NCBI RefSeq assembly: GCF_000775915.1
Contig: NZ_BBLT01000001.1
Coordinates: 1 to 64,000, forward strand
Direction: 5' to 3'
From: Sporocytophaga myxococcoides
GTDB taxonomy: Bacteria > Bacteroidota > Bacteroidia > Cytophagales > Cytophagaceae
DNA: 64,000 bases
Part shown: positions 1 to 7,986 of the stretch, in pieces
How positions within the stretch are numbered: the first letter of the stretch is position 1
Layout: each line of letters opens with the position of its first letter
Notes under the pieces: generated by a model
Database searches by the model: none
What the model was told of the DNA's origin: nothing
Seen by the model: the letters and a program-made list of their open reading frames with translations, nothing else
Made by a program: the position numbers and the translations under genes

Positions 1-1020
1 ATTGTAATGGCTCCTATGACAAGGTCAAGAGCAATCAATTCCATCCCAGGAGAAAATGTAGCAATCTACTATGCTCAAAGAGCTTCAGCCGGACTCATCA
101 TTACAGAGGGAACGGCACCATCTGCCAATGGTATCGGTTATGCGAGAACTCCTGGTATTTTTACAAAAGAGCAAATTGATGGCTGGAAGAAAGTAACAAA
201 GGCTGTTCACGATAAAGGTGGAAAAATCATAGTACAATTAATGCACGTAGGTAGAATTGCACATCCGGCCAACATGCTGCCTGGTTCAAAAATTGTGGCT
301 CCATCTGCTGTTGTTCCTAAAAGCGAAATGTGGACCGATACATTGGGAATGCAGCCTATGCCTCAGCCATCAGAGCTTACAGAAGAGGAAATAAGACTGA
401 CAGTAGCAGAGTTCGCTCAGGCAGCTAAAAATGCAGTAGAGGCGGGCTTTGACGGAGTGGAGCTGCATGGAGCCAATGGTTATTTAATAGAGCAATTTAT
501 CAATCCATCAACCAACAAGAGAACTGATGCTTATGGAGGTTCAACTGAAAACAGAAGCCGCTTTTTAATTGAAACCGCTAATGCAGTGATCGCAGCAATA
601 GGTAAAGATAAAGTAGGAGTAAGAATCTCTCCTTATAATACTTTTAATGATCTGGAGCTATATCCTGAAATTACAGAAACCTATAAGTATATAGCAGAAG
701 AGTTAAATAAGCTGGATATCCTTTATCTGCACATAATTGATGCTCTTGCCAATGCTTCAGAAGAAGGTCGCTTATTGGTTGCAGCAATCAGAAAAACTTT
801 TAATAAGACATTGATCCTTGCCGGTGGTTATGACAAAGCAAGGGCAGAACAAGCAATTGAGGAAGGTAGAGGAGATCTTGTATCATTCGGAAGGTTCTTT
901 ATTTCTAATCCTGATTTGCCAGAACGTTTCAGAAACAATGCTCCTCTTGCAGAAGGCAATCAACAATTATTCTATGCAGCAGGAGACGAAGGTTATACAG
1001 ATTATAGCTCATTAAATTAA
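1..1020 (+). CDS. Old Yellow Enzyme-type NADH:flavin oxidoreductase / alkene reductase (5' end outside window)
   Basis: FMN-dependent TIM-barrel ene-reductase that would reduce activated C=C bonds or nitro compounds with NAD(P)H in the cytoplasm. The frame is open from base 1 (reads I-V-M-APMTRSRA, the conserved OYE N-terminal strand), so about 20 residues and the true start lie upstream. The visible 337 residues carry the substrate-binding HGANGYL motif (His/Asn pair plus the Tyr that acts as proton donor in OYE) at about residue 153, then the family stretch NKRTDAYGGS with ENRSRF, and a C-terminal phosphate-binding region SFGRFFISNPDLPERF. It ends in TAA followed by a strong terminator, so it closes its transcript. 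The physiological substrate cannot be told from sequence. Confidence 0.93.
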   Translation: MVMAPMTRSRAINSIPGENVAIYYAQRASAGLIITEGTAPSANGIGYARTPGIFTKEQIDGWKKVTKAVHDKGGKIIVQLMHVGRIAHPANMLPGSKIVAPSAVVPKSEMWTDTLGMQPMPQPSELTEEEIRLTVAEFAQAAKNAVEAGFDGVELHGANGYLIEQFINPSTNKRTDAYGGSTENRSRFLIETANAVIAAIGKDKVGVRISPYNTFNDLELYPEITETYKYIAEELNKLDILYLHIIDALANASEEGRLLVAAIRKTFNKTLILAGGYDKARAEQAIEEGRGDLVSFGRFFISNPDLPERFRNNAPLAEGNQQLFYAAGDEGYTDYSSLN

Positions 1021-1046
1021 TATTAAGGCCACGTGAAGTTGAAAGA

Positions 1047-1076
1047 CGTGCCGGAGAAATCCGGTGCGTTTTTTTT
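1047..1076 (+). terminator. Rho-independent terminator after the OYE gene
   Basis: Nine-base-pair stem (CGTGCCGGA with TCCGGTGCG, two G-U pairs) with a GAAA tetraloop and a run of eight T, 27 nt after the OYE stop codon. Confidence 0.9.
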
Positions 1077-1086
1077 ATTTATTGAA

Positions 1087-1188
1087 AAATAGCCTCTGTA
1101 ATTTTATTGAATTTAATTACTTCCAGCGATTAAACCTTTTAGTCCCATGGAAATAAAAAGTGAATACATTTCCGCACAGAGGCTATTT
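1087..1188. repeat. 102-nt element bounded by a perfect 13-bp inverted repeat
   Basis: AAATAGCCTCTGT at 1087-1099 is repeated as its exact reverse complement at 1176-1188. Between the arms are two smaller self-complementary pairs (TTCCA/TGGAA and GGAAAT/ATTTCC). There is no T-run after it and no obvious target-site duplication. It could be a structured RNA, a small non-autonomous mobile element or a processing signal. The rest of 1021-1564 holds an A/T-rich hairpin around 1266-1300 and nothing else recognisable. The only short frames (for example 26 codons from 1374) have no support. Confidence 0.55.
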
Positions 1189-1564
1189 AGCGACGAAAGA
1201 AGTTAACATTGATGAAATTAAAACCTTGAAAAGGCCTTCTTTTAACCGTCTTTAAATCTAAGTTAGGCTTTTTTTTCTAAAAAAAATAAAAGCCGGAAGG
1301 CTAATTTTATGATTTTTCTTAGAAGTTATTGATTTTTAGTAATTCATCTTAACAGTAATTAAGATTATTAAAAATGTCAATTCAATTTTACACGCAAACC
1401 AATCAAAAATATTCTTATTGGGAACGATTTCAAATTTTGAAGTCTATAAGGTAATTCATTTTTACTCAGATGAGAAAATCTGGGAATATTATTATGAAAT
1501 TGTTGATTAGATATTGATAAACTTCTGTGTCCTCAGTTTTGAGGCCATACAATGTAGTTACCTT

Positions 1565-2248
1565 ATGGATAAACTTCTACAGATTAATTTTTTTATTATA
1601 CTATTGCTTCTTAGTATATCTGGATGTATGTCTGATAAATCTCCCATTGATCCTAGACTTGATGGAAGTATAGATACAATTGTCATAAAGCCAGGTCCGG
1701 AAGGGAAAGATGCAATAGTCAGTTCTTACTATCCGGAACATAATTTTGGTAATGGTTTATCATTAAACGCTATGATATCCAATATAGACAGAATTCCATA
1801 TGTAGAAAGAGCCTACATAGACTTTGACATTTCTTCAATTCCTACAGGAGCTTCTATCTTAAATGCAGAATTGATATTATATGCTGATACGGTTTTAATG
1901 ACTGGAGGATATGCTGGCCATTCGACATCTTCTTCCGGTTCTTTTGAGACAAATGATTGGGTTGTTGAAACAATAACAACTCCATGGGAAGAAAATAGTA
2001 TTACCTGGTTTAATATTCCTTCAACAGATATTTCTTCAAAAATTGCCTGCGCTCCGGCAACCTCATTTTCTCAGAAATATACAATTAATGTTACTGATCA
2101 TATAGCTCAGCAATTCCGCTATAAAGGGAGTTCATACGGTTTTTTGATAAAATTGAAGGATGAAAACGGGAGTCGCAAAATAAGTTTTTGTTCTTCAGAT
2201 TATGCTTATCCTAAACTACGACCAGAATTGATGGTGGTTTATCAGTAG
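1565..2248 (+). CDS. Surface lipoprotein with DNRLRE-type domain, copy 1
   Basis: 227-residue predicted lipoprotein. The hydrophobic stretch after MDKLL ends in the lipobox SISGC, so the mature protein is probably lipid-anchored after signal peptidase II cleavage. The body follows the pattern of DNRLRE/CBM96-like beta-sandwich domains: a GKDA start, a YIDFDISSIP strand, ILNAELILYAD, then W-E-SITWFN and a C-terminal CSSD-Y-LRPEL. Some CBM96 members bind polysaccharide; ligand binding here is only inference. The ATG at 1565 was chosen because it directly precedes the signal peptide; the frame also opens earlier at a TTG (1514). First of three intact tandem paralogues (next at 2276 and 3018) and a decayed fourth at 3772. 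Function unknown. Confidence 0.75.
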   Translation: MDKLLQINFFIILLLLSISGCMSDKSPIDPRLDGSIDTIVIKPGPEGKDAIVSSYYPEHNFGNGLSLNAMISNIDRIPYVERAYIDFDISSIPTGASILNAELILYADTVLMTGGYAGHSTSSSGSFETNDWVVETITTPWEENSITWFNIPSTDISSKIACAPATSFSQKYTINVTDHIAQQFRYKGSSYGFLIKLKDENGSRKISFCSSDYAYPKLRPELMVVYQ

Positions 2249-2275
2249 TGTTTAACTAAGTAAGTGGTTGTTGTG

Positions 2276-3025
2276 ATGGAAAGAAAAATAAATATGAACC
2301 TTTTGCATTCATATTTTGGGGAAATATGGAGAGGCAAGTGCTTCTTCTTATGGTTAATTCTAATATGTTTAATGAGTTGTTCTAATCCTGTTTGTTTAGC
2401 TCCAAATGGAGAAGTCGGTACAAAAGTGATCAATAGGTTTACTATTGTTATTCAGCCAGGAGCAGAAGGTAAAGATGCTGGGGTCTCAACTTATTACCCG
2501 GAAGAAAATTTTGGCAACGTTAAAAGTTTAAATGCTTTAACATGGACGGAAAATGTATTGCCCTATACTGAAAGAGGATATATTGATTTTGATATAAAAG
2601 AATATATGCCTGCTGGGGCAAAGATAGTAAGTGCATATTTAAAACTTTTTGCAGATACTGTTAATAAAGCTCCCAATATTATAGGCCATTCTGTTCAGAG
2701 TTATCAGGGAGTGAAATTGAATAATGAATGGCAGATTTATCGAATAGTGAGTCCGTGGAATGAAAATGAGATAACATGGTTTGATCAGCCCGAAGTGTCA
2801 ATGACTGATGTTTTTAATTTACCCGGCCCTCAGTTTTCAATCCAATCATTTACCATTGATGTTACAGAACATATCCGGCAGAAGTATAAAGGCACTCCGG
2901 GATATAACGGGTTTATGATCAGAAATAAGTTTGAAAGTCCCAATCAATGTGTAGTTTTTTGTTCCTCTGATAATGATCGGAAAGAATTGCGCCCGCAACT
3001 TGAAGTGGAGTATGAGAATGAGTGA
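2276..3025 (+). CDS. Surface lipoprotein with DNRLRE-type domain, copy 2
   Basis: About 249 residues, clearly paralogous to its neighbours: shared IQPGAEGKDAGVSTYYPEE, YIDFDI, W-ENEITWF, VTEHI and CSSDNDRKELRPQLEVEY. Signal segment around residues 20-35 ends in LMSC, a good lipobox. It begins 27 nt after copy 1. In-frame GTG codons lie at 2264 and 2273 and a second ATG at 2294, so the start is uncertain by a few codons. Its last bases overlap copy 3 (ATGAGTGA), implying translational coupling and one transcript. Likely exposed at the cell surface; no ligand can be inferred. Confidence 0.72.
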   Translation: MERKINMNLLHSYFGEIWRGKCFFLWLILICLMSCSNPVCLAPNGEVGTKVINRFTIVIQPGAEGKDAGVSTYYPEENFGNVKSLNALTWTENVLPYTERGYIDFDIKEYMPAGAKIVSAYLKLFADTVNKAPNIIGHSVQSYQGVKLNNEWQIYRIVSPWNENEITWFDQPEVSMTDVFNLPGPQFSIQSFTIDVTEHIRQKYKGTPGYNGFMIRNKFESPNQCVVFCSSDNDRKELRPQLEVEYENE

Positions 3026-3716
3026 GCGACTAGAGATTGTAATTAAAAATTTGACAAGGTGCGTTTCTCTTCTTATTGGGATTCTCATTTCTTGTGGAAT
3101 TTTTTTAACTAGATGTACTCATCCTTATTGTCCGGAAGAAGATGAAGTAATTAATATATTCCATCTAATGCTAAAGCCGGGACCTGAAGGAAAGGATGCT
3201 ATTTCGATGCCGGATAAGTTCGGAAAAAACTTTGGAGATACTAGTGTCTTAACCTTCATGTATGAAGATGATAGTGGTTTGAGTAAAGGTAACGGATTTA
3301 TTGAGTTTGATCTTGATCAGCTACCATCGAATTCAAAATTAAAAAGAGCTGTATTGAAACTATTTATTGATACATACGATTCCACTTTTCGCAAGATACC
3401 ATTATCAGATATAATCCAATCTCATGGATGGTCGGCGCGGGCAGTCATACAGCCTTGGGGCGAGCAGGTCAGCATATACGGCAATGAACCATTAACTTCA
3501 GGAGCATTGAAAATTCAATTTCCTGCCAATGATTCCAGCTTTTCGTGCAGTATTGACGTAACACCACTTATCGCAAAGGAGCTCGAAAGACCTGCCAATT
3601 ATTATGGGTTTATCATTGTTCCGCCTTATGATCAAACTAAATATATGTTCAATTATTGCTCTTCTGATCATCCGGATCAAAGCCTGCACCCAGAATTGAT
3701 AATTGATTATGAATGA
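3018..3716 (+). CDS. Surface lipoprotein with DNRLRE-type domain, copy 3
   Basis: About 232 residues. Shares the LKPGPEGKDA opening, a GFIEFDL strand, LKRAVLKLFIDT, VIQPWGE, SIDVTPLI and the C-terminal YCSSDHPDQSLHPEL with copies 1, 2 and 4. The start at 3018 overlaps the end of copy 2 by 8 nt; an ATG two codons earlier (3012) is an alternative. The lipidated cysteine is ambiguous: LISC fits the lipobox best, but the Cys after FLTR aligns with the paralogues' cysteine although Arg at -1 is unusual. This is the closest relative of the decayed copy downstream. Confidence 0.7.
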   Translation: MSERLEIVIKNLTRCVSLLIGILISCGIFLTRCTHPYCPEEDEVINIFHLMLKPGPEGKDAISMPDKFGKNFGDTSVLTFMYEDDSGLSKGNGFIEFDLDQLPSNSKLKRAVLKLFIDTYDSTFRKIPLSDIIQSHGWSARAVIQPWGEQVSIYGNEPLTSGALKIQFPANDSSFSCSIDVTPLIAKELERPANYYGFIIVPPYDQTKYMFNYCSSDHPDQSLHPELIIDYE

Positions 3717-3771
3717 TAAAAGTAGAGTTTTTCAAACTCATTTAATATCTATCCAAATCCTGTAGAAATGA

Positions 3772-4122
3772 ATGAGTCATTGTCTTGAAGAGAAAATTAA
3801 TCCAAATCTATTTGCTATACAGGTTGTGATTCAAACTTGGGAGGAAGACAATATGGATATAGATGATCGTTTATTGTCCTCTGGTGAATTTCGTACCGAT
3901 TTTCCATCCAATAACCCAGATTATTCCTGTAATATTGATATTACCAGCCTTGTTCAAAAGCAATATTAAAGTCCTCAAAATTATTTTAGTTTTGTGGTTT
4001 TAATGAAACGGGATTAGTTTGAAATGTTACCAGAAGGAACGATGAAAAATATGCGGTACTGTTCTTCTGATCATCCGGATCAAAAGTTACATCCGGAATT
4101 AACAATAATTTATAAAAAATAA
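3772..4122 (+). pseudogene. Decayed fourth copy of the DNRLRE-type lipoprotein family
   Basis: Reading one frame straight through gives VVIQTWEEDN, then DYSCNIDITSL and finally RYCSSDHPDQKLHPEL. This matches the C-terminal half of copy 3 (AVIQPWGE, FSCSIDVTPL, YCSSDHPDQSLHPEL) in order and spacing. Two in-frame stops interrupt it: TAA at 3967-3969 and TAG at 4015-4017; the frame then runs to TAA at 4122. The signal peptide and N-terminal half are missing. No frameshift is needed, so this is decay by deletion plus point mutation. Confidence 0.82.
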
Positions 4123-4225
4123 TCGATGAAATGATTTCCTTATAGTTCAAGTGTTTTTTATTTCGGGTTAATTAAATTATTTTAGTATTAATATCTTACT
4201 AAAATAATCCGGAATCAGAAAACTG

Positions 4226-4810
4226 ATGCTGAAGGAAGCAGACATAATTAAAGGTTGTAAAGAGTATAATTCAACAGCACAAAATGCATTATACAAAGCG
4301 TATGCACCTAAAATGAAAGCTTTATGTGTAAGATATTCTTCCAATGAGGAAGAAGCAAAAGATCTTATGCAGGAAGGATTTATCAAAGTCTTTTCAAACA
4401 TAAAATCATATAATGGAAAGGGGAGCTTCGAGGGGTGGATTAAAAGAATAATGATTAACACAGCTATTTCTCATTATAAAAAGAATAGAAATAAATTTTC
4501 ATTGGAAGAAATCTCTTTGCTGAATTCAAGAGAGTTAGGATTGGAACAGGAAGAAGAGGTTGAAGAATTATACTCAGAATATACTTCTGAAGATTTAATA
4601 AAAGCTTTGAGTAGTTTACCTGAGCAATATAAATTGGTATTCAACTTATTTTGTATTGAAAATCATTCTCATGCAGATATAGCTCAAATGTTATCTCTGG
4701 ATGAAAAGACTTCAAGGACCAGGTTATTTAGAGCTAAAAAGTTGTTAAAAGATTACCTGATCAACCTGTCCGACAAGCGATGGGTAAACTCTTCGGAAAG
4801 GGGAATGTGA
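4226..4810 (+). CDS. ECF-type RNA polymerase sigma-70 factor
   Basis: 194-residue extracytoplasmic-function sigma factor with only regions 2 and 4. Region 2 (about residues 20-90) shows AKDLMQEGFIKVFSNI and the FEGWIKRIMINTAISHYKK helix. Region 4 (about 128-180) is a helix-turn-helix with LPEQYKLVFNLFCIE followed by SHADIAQML and RLFRAKKLLK. It directs RNA polymerase to specific promoters, usually under control of a membrane partner. The next gene starts 2 nt after its stop and encodes a membrane protein, consistent with a sigma/anti-sigma pair, though that partner is not a recognised anti-sigma family. Regulon unknown. Confidence 0.93.
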   Translation: MLKEADIIKGCKEYNSTAQNALYKAYAPKMKALCVRYSSNEEEAKDLMQEGFIKVFSNIKSYNGKGSFEGWIKRIMINTAISHYKKNRNKFSLEEISLLNSRELGLEQEEEVEELYSEYTSEDLIKALSSLPEQYKLVFNLFCIENHSHADIAQMLSLDEKTSRTRLFRAKKLLKDYLINLSDKRWVNSSERGM

Positions 4811-4811
4811 A

Positions 4812-5444
4812 ATGGAAAAAAGGAGTATAGAGAATATTTTTAAACAAGGGCTTGAAAATTATGAAATTCAACCCAATGAAGACGAATGGTCGGAAATAGA
4901 CCTTGCTCTTCCCAGGATAAATTTCTTCAGATTTTCTTTTGTTAATTTCAATATCTATTATTGTTCTCTGATTGTCTTATGTTTTTTATTTTCTGCTTTA
5001 TCATTGATTTATACTCTTGCTGGAAAAAATGTTAGAACTCAACCTTCTGTTGCTGTAAAAAAGGAAAATATTGAGTTTGAGAAATTTGACCAAAAAGAAT
5101 TAAAGCAGATAAATAAAGATAGTAAATCGGTAGTATCTCAAAGAGTATCAGTAGTTAAGGTAAAGCCTAAAAAAATCGTAAAATCAGAAAGTGTAGCAAA
5201 TTATAAAATTAACACAAATAAGAATTTACATATTCCTTTAGATATTAACCAGGATACACTGGGGAATAATGAAAAATTGCAGCAATCAAGCAAGGAAGCT
5301 AACCTCTCATTAACTGAATTAAGTCAGCCTGAGCAACAAAAGAAAAAAGATGTCTCGAAAAAGAGAATAGTCTATATTACCAAACAGGATACTATTATTG
5401 TTATTGATACATTGAGTAAAAGAAAACCCAAAAGAAAGAATTAA
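4812..5444 (+). CDS. Single-pass membrane protein, possible anti-sigma partner
   Basis: 210 residues. The N-terminal 35 residues (NIFKQGLENYEIQPNEDEW) resemble the cytoplasmic segments found in Bacteroidota proteins encoded beside ECF sigma factors. One transmembrane helix lies at about residues 42-68. The rest is a lysine-, serine- and glutamine-rich, probably extended periplasmic region ending in RKPKRKN. It starts one base after the sigma factor stop (TGA-A-ATG), so the two are almost certainly co-translated. No catalytic motif was seen. An anti-sigma role is inferred from context only. Confidence 0.72.
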   Translation: MEKRSIENIFKQGLENYEIQPNEDEWSEIDLALPRINFFRFSFVNFNIYYCSLIVLCFLFSALSLIYTLAGKNVRTQPSVAVKKENIEFEKFDQKELKQINKDSKSVVSQRVSVVKVKPKKIVKSESVANYKINTNKNLHIPLDINQDTLGNNEKLQQSSKEANLSLTELSQPEQQKKKDVSKKRIVYITKQDTIIVIDTLSKRKPKRKN

Positions 5445-5453
5445 GTTATTGGC

Positions 5454-6224
5454 ATGTGTATTAAGTTATTTTTAATTTCTATAGTATTTCTATTTGTTTC
5501 CGGATTATCTTTTGCTCAGATTGACACAACTAACCTCTCAACAGAAGACGAGGTTGATACTGTCATCATAAAAAAAGCAGATTACGTTATCAGAAAAGAG
5601 GTATACATTGATGAACCAAAAGAGTATACCAGATTTTTAACAATTTACGGAGCACCTGTCTATTATTCAAGTTATTATGATGTATGTGAAGATTGTAAGG
5701 ATTTTCTGACAAATCAAAAAAGAGCTGCTGATCCCTTACTTAGTTATAGAATCGGTTTAAACCTTTCGTTTACAAAGGAAAAAATATATATAACTCCTGG
5801 AGTTGCCTTTACTTCCGTCCGTGAAAGATTTATAGCCGGAGACTTTTCAGAACAGTATAATCTGGTAAATCATTATAATTACCTGGATGTATCTTTGGCT
5901 GCTGGTTATAAGGTCGGGGACGGAAAGCTTAACTGTGTTATTCAAGGGTATGGAGTTGTCAGCAGGTTAATAGAAGCTGAAGGTAAAATCATTTCGACAA
6001 AAGACTTTACATCTGTAAATTCAATAAAGACAGATAATTTTAAAACTTATGTATTTAGCTTAGGCCTTGGATTCCGTTTGGGATATAAATTATCAGAAAG
6101 GCTTCAGCTCATCGTTGAGCCTGGGTACAGAGGCAATATCTCGACGGTTATAAAAAGCAAAACACCATATGTTCAACAAAGAAATTTTTTCTCAACTGAA
6201 ATAGGTTTGTCGTTTGCATTTTGA
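5454..6224 (+). CDS. Predicted outer-membrane beta-barrel protein
   Basis: 256 residues with a clear signal peptide (MCIKLFLISIVFLFVSGLSFAQ). The remainder has alternating hydrophobic strands rich in aromatic residues (YNYLDVSLAAGYKVG, VFSLGLGFRLGYKL) and ends FFSTEIGLSFAF with a terminal Phe, as expected for an OM barrel recognised by BAM. Third gene of the sigma operon, 9 nt after the previous stop. It may be the surface component sensed or controlled by the sigma factor (inference). No close functional family recognised. Confidence 0.75.
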   Translation: MCIKLFLISIVFLFVSGLSFAQIDTTNLSTEDEVDTVIIKKADYVIRKEVYIDEPKEYTRFLTIYGAPVYYSSYYDVCEDCKDFLTNQKRAADPLLSYRIGLNLSFTKEKIYITPGVAFTSVRERFIAGDFSEQYNLVNHYNYLDVSLAAGYKVGDGKLNCVIQGYGVVSRLIEAEGKIISTKDFTSVNSIKTDNFKTYVFSLGLGFRLGYKLSERLQLIVEPGYRGNISTVIKSKTPYVQQRNFFSTEIGLSFAF

Positions 6225-6346
6225 AATGAAACAATCTTGAAGTTAGAATTCACTAATGACTTGTAAGTATTAAATTTTTGTTATTCAGATGAATTAAAGT
6301 TCTTTCTTTGGGAAGGATCAGGGATGATGTTTTAATAAGACTTTCA

Positions 6347-6380
6347 AAAAAAGCTGATGAGATGATCATCAGCTTTTTTA
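6347..6380. terminator. Bidirectional terminator between convergent genes
   Basis: Perfect 14-bp stem (AAAAAAGCTGATGA with TCATCAGCTTTTTT) and a 5-nt loop. U-rich tails exist on both strands, so it serves the barrel gene (+) and the HtrA gene (-). Confidence 0.88.
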
Positions 6381-6437
6381 AAATTTTCATTCGTTTTTTG
6401 GTTTAGTTTTTTATATTTTCTATTTTCTATTTTCTAT

Positions 6438-7847
6438 TTAAAAATAGAAGTTGTAGTAGCTTCTTGCTCCGTTTGAAGACAAACCTTCAATCATAACCCT
6501 TCCTTTTATTTTTTCCAAGATTTCAATCAACTCTTCAGGAGAATTAATGGCAACCTTATTAATAGAGGTGATTATAAAACCTTCAGGTAGCCCCATTCTT
6601 GCAATGAGTCCATTTTTAATTCCAGATATTTTGACTCCGTTTGCTATATTAAGTTTATCTCTTTCAACCTTTGAAACAGTTTCAAAGGAAGCTCCAAGGT
6701 TCTGAGAGGTCGTAACTTGTTTTACCAACATTGCTGTAGTTCCCTCCCGGTTAGTAAGTGTCACAGATTCGTCAGTCAGTTTTGAATCACTTTTAAAAGT
6801 AATCTTTATCTTATCACCCGGATTATGATAGGCAAGTAACTCCTCAAACTCACTTCTGGTATTCACCGGAATGTCATTTAGCTTTAAGATGATATCGCCT
6901 TTTTTCAGACCAATTTTTTCAGCAGCTCCGTCTTTTTGCAGATAGGTAACAATTACTCCTGACAAATCTTTCAAATGATGCTTCTCTGCTACAGATGTAT
7001 TCACTTCAGAGACTTCAGCACCTATGAAAGCTTTTTGAACACATCCGTATTTTATAAGATCTTTAACTACCTTAACCACGATATCGACTGGCACAGCAAA
7101 TCCATACCCTGTATATGAACCTGTCTTGGATAGTATGGCTGTATTGATTCCTACCAGTTCCCCCTTGGAATTTACAAGTGCTCCACCACTATTGCCTGGG
7201 TTAATGGCTGCATCAGTCTGTATGAAAGATTCCAGAGGAAATTGACTGTTCACAACATTTATATTTCTCGCTTTTGCACTAACAATACCGGCTGTTACAG
7301 TAGATGTCAGATTAAATGGATTTCCTACGGCAAGCACCCATTCTCCAATCTGAAGGTTTTTAGAATTACCGATTTTAACAGCAGGAAGTCCTTCGGCTTC
7401 TACTTTAAGAATTGCTAAATCGGTACTTGGGTCCGTACCAACTATTTTTGCCTGATAGGTTTTTCGTTCATGAATTACTTCAATCTTATCAGCCTTTTGA
7501 ATAACGTGATTGTTGGTAATGATATAACCGTTGTCTGAAAAGATCACTCCCGAACCAGAGCTGGCAACCTGACTACTTCCATTAAAATACCAGTCAAACC
7601 ATGAGCTTTGAGCATTGGTTCCAACAGTCTGAATAAAAACTACTGAAGGGGTGCTCTGTGCAGAAGCTGCTACAAAATCTCCGGTCATATTTATAGATTC
7701 CTGAGATTTGTAATTTGCAAAAACCTTATTTGTCGGGTTGGTGGCTTGAATAATAATGGGTTCACTTTTGTGGAACAATCCATAAGTATATGAGCCCGCT
7801 ATGCCAGAAGCAAACCCAAGAAAAATTATTGGTATAAACTTTTTCAT
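6438..7847 (-). CDS. HtrA/Deg-family periplasmic serine protease with two PDZ domains
   Basis: 469 residues. An N-terminal signal anchor (KKFIPIIFLGFASGIAGS) is followed by a trypsin-like domain with the complete triad: His in ITNNHVIQ (about residue 114), Asp in DPSTDLAIL (about 143) and Ser in INPGNSGGAL (about 220). Two PDZ domains follow, the first around ALKKGDIILKLNDIPV, the second near the C-terminus (LPEGFIITSINKVAINSPEEL). It degrades or refolds misfolded envelope proteins. The ATG at 7847 is preferred over the one at 7865 because the lysines then directly precede the hydrophobic segment. Divergent from the gene at 7987. Confidence 0.95.
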   Translation of the reverse strand: MKKFIPIIFLGFASGIAGSYTYGLFHKSEPIIIQATNPTNKVFANYKSQESINMTGDFVAASAQSTPSVVFIQTVGTNAQSSWFDWYFNGSSQVASSGSGVIFSDNGYIITNNHVIQKADKIEVIHERKTYQAKIVGTDPSTDLAILKVEAEGLPAVKIGNSKNLQIGEWVLAVGNPFNLTSTVTAGIVSAKARNINVVNSQFPLESFIQTDAAINPGNSGGALVNSKGELVGINTAILSKTGSYTGYGFAVPVDIVVKVVKDLIKYGCVQKAFIGAEVSEVNTSVAEKHHLKDLSGVIVTYLQKDGAAEKIGLKKGDIILKLNDIPVNTRSEFEELLAYHNPGDKIKITFKSDSKLTDESVTLTNREGTTAMLVKQVTTSQNLGASFETVSKVERDKLNIANGVKISGIKNGLIARMGLPEGFIITSINKVAINSPEELIEILEKIKGRVMIEGLSSNGARSYYNFYF

Positions 7848-7965
7848 AATAATAAAGTGACGCATCTAAGAGCGAAAAATTATAAAATTCTTACAATTTT
7901 TTGAAGAAGTTTTTTCTAAAATTGGAACATGGGAATATTTAATAAGGATAATTGCTCTTATTTAT

Positions 7966-7973
7966 TAAATTTG
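7966..7973 (+). promoter_or_regulatory. Candidate -7 element (TAAATTTG) for the GH3-family gene
   Basis: Exact match to the Bacteroidota TAnnTTTG consensus, 13 nt before the ATG at 7987. No good TTTG was found at the expected -33 spacing, so support is moderate. Confidence 0.4.
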
Positions 7974-7986
7974 TAAAGACACGTAT

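Noticed and set aside
1374-1454. 26-codon ORF (MSIQFYTQ start) in the gap before the lipoprotein array
   Set aside because: No ribosome site, promoter or recognisable motif; too short to support.
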